NCBI GenBank assembly: GCA_001566295.1
Contig: KQ964250.1
Location: 1,268,595-1,332,594 of the forward strand
Length of the DNA: 64,000 nucleotides
Direction: 5' to 3'
Source of the DNA: Microdochium bolleyi
Lineage: Eukaryota > Ascomycota > Sordariomycetes > Xylariales > Microdochiaceae
Shown here: positions 46,713 to 57,903 of the stretch, piece by piece
Layout: the number at the start of each line of letters is the position of its first letter
Position numbering within the stretch: position 1 is the stretch's first letter
The notes under the pieces: generated by a model
The model's input: only the letters and a program-made list of their open reading frames with translations
The model's database searches: none
What the model was told of the DNA's origin: nothing
Program-made: the position numbers and the translations under genes

Positions 46713-47888
46713 CTAGAACACGGCTGTGGCGTTGGGAGGCGAGCCAACCAACCCTGGGACGTTGAGCGGCATCGAGGTCAGCAGGAAGCTATACCGTCCT
46801 GTCTTCTTGCAATGCTCCGACAGCGCCCTGAGATCCCACAGCTCCCCAATCGGCATGCCAAACATCGATAGCATCCATGGGTGAAGACCTGTACGGCCAG
46901 TCAGCAGTTGTCCATGACCGTCCTCGCCAGTCTCGGCCAGCTCAAGCAGCACATCCACTTACACAGATCATTGAGGCCAGCAGGCGACCCATCTTCCTGC
47001 ACCGGCATCAGCGCCTCAAAGGCCCACGAGTCGCCTGCTGCCGCCGCGAACCGCTTGTTCCAGAGCCACTTGGCCGATTCGACAACACCGTGTAAGCCCG
47101 AGATCGTCATGCTCCCCATCTTGGCAAAGTCTTCTGGTGTCGGCGCTCCCATCACTTCAGTCATGCCTGTGCGGATCACAAGCACATCTCCTGGCTTGAA
47201 CTCGACCCCCTGCGCCTTCGCTACGGCTTCGACCTCATTCACGGTGATCCTGTGCCCATCAAATGGGTGGAAGCTGGCATCCGCGCCAGTCTTGCCCTCG
47301 GCCCGCAGCTGCGACTCCTTCCACTCCTTGAAGTCGATGAGCACGCCTCTGGCCACCATCCCGCCAATGGCGTGCCAATGGTCCAGTGTCGGCATCTCGT
47401 TCGAGGCGGTCTTGGCAGCAGACAGACCTTCCTTTGTCACTTTGATGCCATTGTACGCCAGCCCAGATTTCTGGTCCTGCCAATGCACCAGGCTGTCCCA
47501 CTGGCTACTCATCTGGGTGTTGAAATGCAGCTCGTCATCCCAGCCTTCACCACCAGATATGCCGGCTTCTTTGAGCGGAAACTGAGTATGCGTGCATGCC
47601 TTGCGTCCCGGCAAGGGCATAGGCATGGCATCGAGTGGCCAGCTAGCGGGGTCTGCGTTAGCGAGACACAAAAGGTTCCCACGTCGGACGGGTAACTCAC
47701 TTGAGAGAAATTGAAATGCCATCTCTGGCCTCGGCATAGGCTGCCTTGCGGACGGCGGGCGTGAGGAAGTTGATGGTGCCCAGGAGATCCTTCTTGCCGT
47801 TCTTGTCAAAGAGACCCCAGGCACAGCCCTGAGGCATACCCTCCACCTTGGGAAGGTCATCAAAGTCTGGCACCTCAGAAGGCTCCAT
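46713..47888 (-). CDS. Cyclase-family metal-dependent hydrolase (PF04199-like)
   Basis: Protein of the putative-cyclase / kynurenine-formamidase-like family, members of which hydrolyse amides, lactones or esters with a bound metal. Three exons on the minus strand: 47888-47701, 47642-46963 and 46888-46713, giving 347 aa. Acceptors at 47643 and 46889 and donors GTGAGT and GTAAGT were chosen to restore the family segments SLNWPL and GMPIGELWDL. Visible motifs: CAWGLFDKNGKKD near the N-terminus, QWDSLVHW near residue 120, DHWHAIGGMVARGVLIDF near residue 150, and VLVIRTGMTEV near residue 220. The bacterial HxGTHxD metal site is replaced by the QWDSLVH form found in many fungal members. Neighbours are an MFS transporter and a divergently transcribed Baeyer-Villiger monooxygenase. 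Substrate is unknown. Confidence 0.9.
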
Positions 47889-49250
47889 TGCAGGCGCAGT
47901 GCTGATAAGAGGTAAAAGGTGCGACCGGGCTTTGCTTAGCTATGACCGCTTCTACGACCCTGGAGACGAATCACTGCTAGTGCAACAGAGAGAGGCGCAA
48001 CATGCACTTTATACATATTTCATGGTAGCAGCAGCTACCCCAGGGCCACTACCGACAGGTACCCCGCCTTACTTGGTGCAGGTCACACTCGGCCTCCTCG
48101 AGCTCTCAGCCAAGTACGAGCGTATCTTGCTCGGGGATACGCGAAAAATTGGTAGCAGTCGCCGACATGGGGGATCAGGCCATACTTCATTAAAGCCAGG
48201 GCGCTGGTAGGCTTGTGAGACTCTCCAGATAGAGTTGGCAGGAACAGACTTAGGTCGCCCCGTGCGAGTTCACGGAACAGTACGGAGGCAGTGGGACGGT
48301 GACGATGCACGGGCAGCCGCGAAGAGCGGTATGTGCGAGCCTTGGCAGCGCGGAAGAACCTGCTGCGCTCCAAGCAGCTCGATGCAGCAGGCAAGCTCGC
48401 ACATCTCGGCACGAATACGGGGTACGAACCCGCAGCGTCAAGATGGAGCGGGTCCACGCTCGTCTTCGCATTCGGCTTCTGATACTCCAGCAAGTTCGTA
48501 CCCGATGGATGCAATGATCGTCGTCAGTCCTCGGACTGCCGAGCCATGGAACACAGTCTTAGCGAGCCTCGGATTACTGGCACGTTTCTTGGCCGGCAGC
48601 CACATCGCCAGCTCATCTGCAATATGGCACCCGCTTGATCTCGAAGCGCGCGAACGAATCAAAACAAGCAATCTCTCCGCCCATTCGACCACCTTGAGGT
48701 TCAGAGCCTTGATGCCCCTGATGCCACAGAATAAGCTCTGCACTCGCAGCCGGGCTCTGCAGAGACCGCTCAGGGCTTGCGTGTTGAGGCCGCACCTACT
48801 GTACCCTTACCTTGTTAACGTAACGGCCCTGGAAACTCTAAGGGACTTAAGTAGCTTGCGGCGGGCCCGGCAACGTCCCGAGGTCCCGTTCACGCCACAG
48901 CGCCACTAGGGGACTTCCAAGGTTGCTCGAGGACGCATCAAATGATATCGGCTGCTGCTTAACACTTCCGCTAGCGGGATCTGCCGTACCTTGGCTTGGC
49001 CAACATGCACGGAACCCTAACGCACAGTACATAAGTGCCGACCGCCAACAAACAAAGGTGCCTCACCAGCTGTATTTGCTGTGTTTGATTACGAGAAAGA
49101 TTGCGCAACTTCTCTTACTACGACCTAGACAGCCACCCTCTGCAGTCTTCCATTCCGCTCGGTCCTAGTTGTCTCGTCTTTCCAGAGAGTCTCAGAACCA
49201 CCATCAAATAGAACAGCATTGCATCATACAACATTCGTCCCGAGCTCAAC
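47889..49250. promoter_or_regulatory. Divergent region between cyclase-like gene and Baeyer-Villiger gene
   Basis: 1.36 kb holding both promoters. A perfect 10-bp inverted repeat (GGGTACGAAC at 48420-48429, its complement at 48494-48503) sits near the middle. Two overlapping minus-strand frames (about 48083-48514 and 48438-48743) have protein-like composition but no recognised domain, no clear start and no clear splice joining. They could be a decayed gene or chance. The Baeyer-Villiger leader near 49160-49250 is CT/CA-rich. Confidence 0.45.
48420..48503. repeat. 10-bp inverted repeat with 64-nt loop
   Basis: GGGTACGAAC at 48420-48429 is matched exactly by its reverse complement GTTCGTACCC at 48494-48503. 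It lies between two divergent metabolic genes. It may be a binding site pair or chance. It superficially resembles a tRNA T-arm but lacks the conserved A in the T-loop. Confidence 0.4.
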
Positions 49251-51330
49251 ATGGCCGAGGCTAGCGCCGAAATACATGCCAGATACACGGCCGAGTCACA
49301 GAAGCGGCTCCGCCCCGAAGGCACGCAGCAGTTCCAGGAGCTCAGCAAGAGCGACAACGAGCGCCTCCGCCACCTCGCAGACGACCCGTGGGCGGACCAC
49401 GAGGCTCTCGACGCCCTCACCCCGGCCCTCGCGCCGGGCTCGCACCACAAGTTCCTCATTGTGGGGGCCGGCCTCAGCGGCCTGGTCGCCGCCGTGCGGC
49501 TGATCCAGGCGGGCTTCACCGCCGACCAGATCAGGTTCATCGAGGGCGGTGGTGGCATCGGAGGGACCTGGTACTGGAACAGATACCCGGGCATCCACTG
49601 CGATGTCGAGGCCTACATCTACATGCCTCTGCTCCAGGAGACGGGCTACATGCCCTCAAGAAAATATGCCCCTGGCTTGGAGATTCGCCGCTATTTGACC
49701 CAGCTGGCCAAGCAGTTTCACCTTGACGACAAGGTCCTGTTCCGTACCACAGTGGACAGCCTGGACTGGGACGAGTCGGCGAGCAGCTGGAAAGCCAGCC
49801 TAACCACTGGTCGAGGCTCCAAAGGAGCCGACAAGAGCGAGCTTACCGTCACGGCCGAGTTTGTCGTACTCACCTCCGGGCTACTCGCCAAGCCACACGT
49901 ACCCAAGCTCCCCGGCGCTGGCCTCGCGCAGTTCAAAGGCGAGCTGCTGCACACCGCTCGTTGGGACTATAGCGCGACCGGCGGTTCGTCCGAAGAGGTC
50001 TTCCCGTCTCTCGACAAGCTGAAAGGCAAGCGCGTCGGCATCATCGGCACCGGCGCCACCGCGATCCAGGTCATGCCCGCCGTGGCAGACCACGCAGGCG
50101 AGCTGTTCGTTTTCCAACGCACCCCGAGCGCTGTGTATTCACGTGGGCAGCGCGAGACCACGCCCCAGGAGTGGGCTGGTATCACGAAGCCCGCCAACTG
50201 GCAGATCGAGCGGCAGGTCAACAACACCAAGAATATCTCGTGGCCTGCGTCGCCGGACCTAGTGGACCTCGTAGAGGACGAGTGGTCGAAGCAGAAGGCG
50301 TACGCGTCCGTCGTTGGTGGGCCCGAGTACGCGTACCCGAAGCCAGAGCAGGTGCCGGAGCTCATCGGGCACTACCTGGGCCTCGACCTCGAGAACAGCA
50401 TGCGCCTGCGCGCACGCATTGCGAGCATCGTCGAAGACAAGGACACTGTGGAGAGGCTCACCCCGTGGTACCCCATCTGGTGCAAGCGCCCGACGTTCAG
50501 CGAGACGTACCTGCAGGCCTTCAACAAGCCCAACGTGCACCTGGTCGACACGGACGGCAAGGGCGTCGGCAGTGCGACCGAGAAGGGTGTCGTCGTGGAC
50601 GGCAGGGAGTATCCGCTCGACGTGCTCATCCTTGCGACGGGGTATGTCTCGCCGGCCACCGCAGACATGGACCCAGCGATCCGCGCTGGTGTCAACGTCA
50701 CGGGCAAGGGAGGGCGCACGCTGTCGAGCAAGTGGAAAGAGCAGGGGGCGAGCACACTGCACGGCTACATCTCGAGCGGGTTCCCCAACATGATGTTTAT
50801 CAACATCGCGCAGGCCGGTGCTGTGAGTGCTCCTTCTTTTTCCCCTCCTTTCTTCGTCTTCCAACTTTCCTCCGCTCCCTGTCCCTGCTGTATTTTATCG
50901 TATTGCGGTTCGCTCGGCGCTCAGAGCGTTTCTTGCTAACTCGTGCCCTGCGATCTCTCCATAGTCTCCGAACCAGGCACAGTCCATCGACATCCACGCA
51001 CGGCACATCGCGCAAGTCATCGCCGCCGCGCACAGGAAGGCCGAGACCGGGTCACCCTCCGTGGTCATCGACGTCGAGCCTCAGGCTGAAGAGGCCTGGG
51101 CGTGGCGCATCGTGTCCGGCGCGGCGCGGTTCGGGGTCGCGAGCATCTGCACGCCGGGTTACATGAACAAGGAGGGCGAGCAGGGGGACATGTCGGATCA
51201 GGCGGCGATGCTCAAGGCGGCCCGCGCCGCGCCGCTGAGCGAAGGAGCCGTCCGTTTCGACGAAATCCTGCAGGAGTGGCGAGAGCAGGGCGGGTTGGAG
51301 GGGCTGGTCGTCAGCAGCGTCTCGGCTTAA
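49251..51330 (+). CDS. Baeyer-Villiger monooxygenase (type I flavoprotein)
   Basis: FAD- and NADPH-dependent monooxygenase that inserts oxygen next to a ketone to give an ester or lactone. Two exons, 49251-50822 and 50965-51330, give 645 aa across a 142-nt intron (GTGAGT, ATAG). An N-terminal helical extension of about 65 residues precedes the first Rossmann motif, GAGLSG at residues 72-77. Other signatures: GGIGGTWYWNRYPG, typical of the family; the Baeyer-Villiger fingerprint FxGxxxHTxxW at about residues 228-238 (FKGELLHTARWD); a second nucleotide-binding motif GTGATA near residue 265; and a conserved ILATGYVSP near residue 464. The ordering is that of cyclopentadecanone/steroid-type monooxygenases, which carry the same N-terminal extension. 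Adjacent to a cyclase-like hydrolase transcribed away from it. Substrate cannot be predicted by eye. Confidence 0.94.
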
Positions 51331-52558
51331 AGAAGGGAACCCATGTGGCGGGGATGGGAGTGATGTGGTTGCGAGTTAATGTGGGAGGATTAAACGGGAC
51401 CAGGCTTATCTGGATGTGTGAGGTTCTTAGTCTACGCGCTGTTATACACCGCTGGGCTTCTTAAAGATCTCTCTCGATCCTGTGTCTCTTAGACTCCTGA
51501 TATTCGTACTGCGCTATCATCCCACCCCTGCAAAGGCTGCCGCCGCAAGAATGGACTCGCCCAATCAGATGCGACCGACAAGCCCGATCTGGTTCACATT
51601 AATAGCCACTTTTCACGTCCACGCCAGGGGTTGCCCATTCCCTCCTCTGCCAATGCTTCACACTCGGGTGTACAAACGTACACTTTACAAAACAAAACCC
51701 CAGCAGAAGAAGTCATCGCTGGCTTTCAGTCCAAGTGCGAAATGACCGCGATATACTCGCGGGCGGCTGAGAGAGGGAATACGAGGCGATCCCTATTGGG
51801 GACGGGTGTCTGGGGCTCAATCAAGACTTATACAACATCATTGAGAGCGATGTTCACGCAGACCCTGTATGGAGAATTACTCCCGCCGCGTAACGTCACT
51901 GCTCGGAGATGCAGCACATCAACTCATTCGAGCTCCCCTTGCACGTGCCGCAGTTGTGCCAATTTGTCCAGGGTAAAGAAATCCCCTGTGTCAAGCCGGG
52001 GTGGCATTCTCTCGATGGCGCGCGAGGCGAGAGCACGTACGTCCCAGCGTCTGCTGTGCCCCGTAATGTATCATCGTGGTTCCTTCGGGACAGCGCGGGG
52101 TGCCAGATCGGAGCAATCTCGATGAGCATGGCCCAGAAGGGTGGCAGAGCGGAACGTTGTCCATCAGGACACTCGTTGTAAAGTCTTGGCCCCGGCGTGG
52201 GGAGGCACAGGAAGCATATCAATGAGTTTAGGTGTGTGAGTCACCAAAGAAGAAAAAGAGGAAGTAAGTAAAGGAAGAGAGCACTGGATGGCGCAAGTAC
52301 TTGCAAACCAACTGCACGAGTAATCTTCCAAGGACCTGGTGGCTTTGTTATCGCAACCCTTGTTGTGAACCTAAGGGATTAAAAAAATAAAAAAAGAGAA
52401 AGAAAAAAAAGGCGCGGAACTATGGGTTTTCCTCTTTTTCAGTAAAAGCCAGACAGACAGTGGAACTTTGGCCGATGTGCCGCGCCACAAAGAGACATTA
52501 CCTAGGTAGAGACTGTCCCCCGCGAGGACGGCTCGCCTTCCGGAGGGAAAGTTACAAG

Positions 52559-52602
52559 CCCGTCGTAGTTGTAGCCCAGGCCCGTCGTAGTTGTAGCCCA
52601 GG
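52559..52602. repeat. Perfect 22-bp tandem duplication
   Basis: Two identical head-to-tail copies of a unit reading CCCGTCGTAGTTGTAGCC plus CAGG (52559-52580 and 52581-52602). No third copy is present. Confidence 0.9.
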
Positions 52603-53331
52603 TTTTCCGTGCCGGCACCTTTGATGGCCATGGCTTTCGAGGTTGGCGATAACCTCCACAGCTTACGCGGGAGACCTACAGGATATGAGTGACTCGCGGC
52701 GGTCCTACCATGGGCAAACAAGAAGAAAAGGCTGTGATCATGGAAGCCCTCAAAGACGTCCTGCAGTACGCGTAGTACCGTGAGTTGCGTCCAAATGCGG
52801 CAACTGCCAGCGCATTGCTCGCAAACACCCATTGTGGCCGGTTGTGCCGTGGGATGGTGGGCATCGGCCGAAGGACAACTAACAAATAGACAGGGAGATC
52901 ACCATTTCGTATCGGTGCATGGGGATTGTCAGGTGTCGTCAGACAATATCCATCCTCAGGGCCAGAATATTCCCCGACAGGCCAGCCCAGGTCGACATGT
53001 CGGTGTAGAGACGGGTCAGCTTACATCGTGGGCCACTGGTTGCTCAGACAAGGCCCGGAGTGGTCATGTTCAGGCGAACAGGTCACCTAGGCAGGAACCC
53101 CATCCGAGCAACTATGGCCAGGCCACGACCGGTAGTCACATGGTGTGAGTCGTGATAGAGGAGGACCACCACCTCGGCCCGGGCAGACACGAGCAGTACA
53201 TCCCTGACCGACGATGTGGCCTATAGGAACCCGGCCATTTCCCATCTAGCTCACGCCTCTTGCTTGGGTTTCTGTCCGTTTGGCAGAGGAGCTCTCAAAA
53301 TAGACCCTATGGACGCCGGCCGAGTGCTCTT

Positions 53332-53367
53332 TGTCTCTCTCTCTCTCTCTCTCTGTATATATATATA
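53332..53367. repeat. CT repeat joined to TA repeat
   Basis: About eleven TC units are followed by G and then TATATATATATA at 53356-53367. It resembles a fungal core promoter (CT block plus TATA) but the next open frame (62 codons from 53381) begins too close to it to be its main product. Confidence 0.7.
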
Positions 53368-54609
53368 GAGTGATGCAAGTATGAGCAATCTCTTTCCCAT
53401 ACTTCGCTATTTGTTCCGACACTCATGCAAGTACAGCACCCGCGCAAGCTGGGAGCAATTTGGAGCTACATCCGTGATCAAAACACCCATGGGTGACCTC
53501 AGTCGGGGTGCCGTAGCGCCCCGTCAGATCTTGTCACGAGCCTGTGGCTGGCTGTTTGTCTGTAGCTGAATTGTGAGTTCTAGTCCACTGACAATATCAA
53601 TAGCCTACGGCTGACATCAGGAACAGGAGAGAGATGTCTGACATCCTGCCCCGACGTGAAGATATTTCCTGAAAGGTCGTACGAGGCACAGATGTCATCG
53701 ACGCTGCGGCCGCCTAAAAAATTCTAGGCCGCTCCACGTGCCACTATCCCTAGTCGTCCAACCAGACCGGAAAGGAGTCTCTGTACGACCTCCAAGTGGG
53801 AATGTCACGCAGCGGGATGAAAATCGGCAACGTAGTCTGAGCCACGTTCAGTAAACGCAGCAGGATATCGTACGTCTCTTCTGCTACATTAGGGACGGAT
53901 ATATTTCACAATTAGTCACAACCTCGAAACTCGGGGGGCATTTGCCTGGGGTCGTCATATGAACAGGGAGCGTCCACGGATATCAGTGCGCACGCTCGAT
54001 GGTTGCGCGCACAGAACAGGGTCTCAATTGTTCGTCGCAGATACGCGCTTGCACATAAGCTCTGCTTGCGAACCTCCACGACAGGTCGCAAGTGCAGATC
54101 CTGTGAAGTCACTTTGAGCAGATAGAGGCCGCATCACATACAAGGACGACCTCCGGAGGCCGTCATGCTAGTTGAGACACCTCATGCCTTCACTATTATT
54201 AGCTCTGCCATCTCTCACGAGCTTCGACTCGTTGATAGATCCCGAGTACAGTGCCAACTACTAAGCCGTGTACTGAAGCCACAGCCTGAGCCGGTGCGGC
54301 CAAACGAAGGAGCACAACAAATAAGTGCAATGGACAGAATTATCACGAGTGCTAAGCACTACACTTCGTCCTCGGCTTTTGCCGGTCCGAGCTAACGGAA
54401 ACGATGACGTGAAACAATAAAGACGACATGCCCAGCAATTAGCTCACTGGAATTCCAGGAACCTTGCCCGCTTCTCCGACGTATCCTGTTGGGTGCCCCA
54501 GTGAAGGAGTTGCGTGTTTCCGCCTCGTATGTACCTCAAGGCGAAACGTATTCTGCGAGGTAAGCGAATAGCACAACCCCCGAGAGGCGCCTGTGTAACT
54601 TTGGGAGCC

Positions 54610-54640
54610 TCCTCCTTCTTCTTCTTCTTCTTTCTTCTTC
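54610..54640. repeat. CTT trinucleotide repeat
   Basis: Nearly perfect CTT/TTC microsatellite in non-coding sequence. On the minus strand it would read as a poly-Lys/Glu-coding stretch, which explains a spurious frame there. Confidence 0.8.
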
Positions 54641-57600
54641 GGGATAATGCACAGCTCAGCAACTCGACTGTTCGACCGTATGTAATGCGGCTCATATAAC
54701 GTGTCTTTCTCCAAGACAACAGACCGAAGCACAGGAATGCTTCCCAAGGGTTCCCTTGGTGGTCTCCGGATGGCGTGCAAATGAGACAAAGGCCCGTCGG
54801 AATATTGCTCGGAAGCGCCGTTCGGCCGGCTCAGGTACTTCCACACACAACGACTGCCAATGTTAACACGGGAATGCAGGGGGCTACAACTCTGATCTTA
54901 GACACGAAGCGAAGAGGCACGGCAGAGGGTGGGGGCGCAGGCCCCTCGGCAATCGCGAGCTCGCCATTCCAACTGCCACCAAGCCACACGCGGGGGTCCT
55001 GCACAGGTGCGATTCGTCGCGGAGAACTGAATGTCCCATATAGGCACCATGGTCGCTTGTGTCCAGGTCGGAACACAGGTGGCGTGACCACGCAGATGGT
55101 ACCTCGAGTCGGCATCGCAAAGGCGCCCGCTGCTGGCAGCTTCTTTTCGGATAAAGAGAGAGGCATGCAGAAAGAAAAGCCCCGACGAGGTGAGGCAGCG
55201 AGCAACGCCGTTGATGATCAGGTGAGGTCGAAGCGTTGATTGGCTGGCTGGCTGGATTGCCAATTTCAGGGTCTTGACGTGGTGGAGCAAGTCTCCCGTG
55301 CCTCGTCCAAAACGCTACATGCGTCGCTGCCAGTTGAAACGGCAGGTCGCGTCTATTCTTGGGCTCAATGCTGCCATTGACCACAAACCGATGTGTGAGA
55401 GTCCCGGATCCCAGCTCCGGTAGTGTGTGGCAACGCGAAGGCATTCGGAGACGACAGCCGCGTCAGACCGAACACAGACAACTGTCACGATCTGGGCAGG
55501 GATTAAGCCGCCTGCTCCCTTGCGCCAACACCACTCCCAAGTATCGGACGTCTGGCTTTTGTCAAGCCGGTCTTAGAGCGAGGGAAGAAAGGCGGCAGAG
55601 CGGCCATATTTGGGTTTGATGACAGCTGCTGTCGCGGTCGCTGGCGAGATTGCGCGGGCGGTACTTCCATAGTTCGGTCCTGTTAGCTCCGCAGATTAAG
55701 TTTGACTCCGGCAGCGGGTGTGTACTTCTGGCACGGATGACAGGAAGTACGGTACGGAGCACGAAGCACCTAGTTGCTGGTGGCGTTGCCGGCAGCGCCT
55801 GTGCAAGCGCAGCTGTCGAGCGTCGGCGCGCATCGCGGGCTGGTGGGAGATGACCTTGGAAGACAGCGGACGAGCGACGAGGTCGAATTTGAGCCACGTC
55901 TGTGGGGCCACGTGCACTGAGCAGGAGCGTGCTGGCCACCGTGCAGCACGGCCGGGTGCTCCTGCTGTGTGCAGACAGGCGCAAGGATGGGGTGGCTTCC
56001 TCTTGTCTCTGTACCTTCCGCGCCCATGGACAAGCCGCTATCCAATTGTATCTCTCTGCGCATGCCCCAGTGGCATTAGGCGGCATTCCTGCCGTGCTGC
56101 TCCGAACTTGACGTCTGTCAATCGCATGCGCCCGCCCATCCTCGGGCTGCTGTGGCACGTTACAAATCGGATGCCACACCGGCTGTGATACAGCGCGTTC
56201 TCCAGCAAGCCAACGACATCTTTCTGGACTGGGGCTTCATTTCTTAATGGTAGGGAAATCAAACACTGCAGGTGGGCTCCCCCAGCACTGATGGGACGGC
56301 AGAATCTCCGTCCGCCAAGCTTCGCCTGATCGCCAGGGACAGAAGAGCCCTGTCCGACGCACTGGGCAGGATCTCAATCGCAGGGGCCGCCGCTGCGGAA
56401 TCCGGGGTTCCTGGCGCAGTGGTGACGCCAGGGTCTTTCCGTCAACGGCGGCATTTGTTCACCACTGGACGGCCGGCAGGACTCTGGTAGTCCATGGAGG
56501 CATTGCAGCCGCACAGCTGATGCGAATCACGGGCACTTTACGACACTCGAGTCAGCCCTCAGCTTTCAGAATGTGTATCCATAGCAGACCCGGTCCGAAG
56601 CTTTGACGACCGACGAACATGAGGGGCCAATCTTGCTTATTCGCTTCAAACCGGAGACCGTTGACCATCCCGTACCCCCGGCCTGCTGTCACATACATAT
56701 TCCGGTGTCACCCCAGCATACTACTCTGTACTGCGTGCACAGGAGGGAGTTTTTTGGAGGTCAGTCGAGGGGCTCGCAGTGCGATTCCAGACCAACAAGG
56801 CGCCCGATCATGCCTCCCAGGTGACCCCGAACTAGCCCTGCTTCCAAATGGCGCCATCTTGTAACAAGTGCATCCCGGCACGTTGCGCTATGATGGCGGT
56901 ATCATAACCGTCTGAGTGCTCCGGCCCGGCTGATTCGACGAGCCAAGAATGCAAGCTGCCAGTGCCCCTGAGCCGGGATGTCAGGTCATCCAGCCGCCCA
57001 ATCATCAGCTTGTCTGATCACTCCTCCAGAGTCCAGACGGCGCTTCCTGCCCTGGCCCCACGGCCCCTCTCTCGCCCCTAATGCACGATGCATATTTTCT
57101 CTGCTTTGCCGAGATATCCTGCATCGGAAATCCACCTTGACACTTGGGGGCTTCTCCGCACGAGGCAGCATGATGCCCTCCAGCATATTGTACACAGGCA
57201 GGATGGCAGGCTGCTTGGTGGATTGTGGTGGCTCACATGACCCGGCCGTACGTATCACATACAGTCTGCACGCTTGACCATTCCATACAATAGGTTATTA
57301 GGTACCTTAGGGGCACACACACAAAGAGCCACGATTCAGGGGCCAAATTCGCGCGTGGGTGCGCCCCAAGGCGCGAGGCTCTCGGACTGCCCCTATTCCA
57401 AACTCAGTAGCCCCCGGCTGCGAGTGCGCTGCGTAACGTTATAGCTGTAGAAAGACCCATCTATCGTAAGGTTGTCATCAGGAACGTGAGCGATGGGATT
57501 TGCGAGGGGCGTCATCTTTTGCCTCTCTCCCACTTCATTCCCACTCTCGAGGACACACTCTCTGGAACCACCAGCCGCGACAGGGAATTGCGCGCGCAGG

Positions 57601-57903
57601 ATCAGCCTGCTGCAACGCTGGCGGAGACACTCCGTGTTCATACTGGGCCACCACGTTCCCTGCCTGAGGGTAGCCGGTTTCAGGCCCTCGACTCACCCCG
57701 CCGCGCCGGGCCATCTCGTCCAACAAGTCCCTGCCCTCAGCACTCGACACACAAGAGACGAGGAAGCAGGGTTCTTGTCGCTTGTCTCTGCAGTGCCAGT
57801 CAGCAGCGTCGCCGCCCGCGCCCGGCCTCTCGGATTGGGTGGCTTATCTGACACCCCTGGAATCTGACCAAGGTCACAGGCCTCAGAGTCGCAAGAACCT
57901 GCA

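Larger units (their letters stand above)
51331..57903. other. 6.6-kb gene-poor tract
   Basis: No supported gene on either strand. It contains a 22-bp tandem duplication (52559), a CT repeat joined to a TATATATATATA run (53332-53367), a CTT trinucleotide repeat (54610-54640) and short palindromes. Open frames up to about 200 codons occur on both strands but have low-complexity, Arg/Ser/Pro-rich translations without domains. The right end (about 57480-57903) is CT-rich and probably holds the promoter and leader of the RhoGAP gene. Confidence 0.5.

Noticed and set aside
48400..48530. tRNA-like T-arm (GCGGG TTCGTAC CCCGT) on the minus strand
   Set aside because: The T-loop lacks the conserved A at position 58, and no good D-arm or anticodon arm could be folded around it.
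53381..53569. 62-codon frame just after a CT-TATA block, N-terminus like a mitochondrial presequence
   Set aside because: The ATG lies about 14 bases after the TA run, before any likely transcription start, and there is no homologue or codon-bias support visible.
55562..56179. 205-codon minus-strand frame in the 51-58 kb tract
   Set aside because: Arg/Ser/Thr/Ala-rich with no domain; overlapping + strand frames are just as long.
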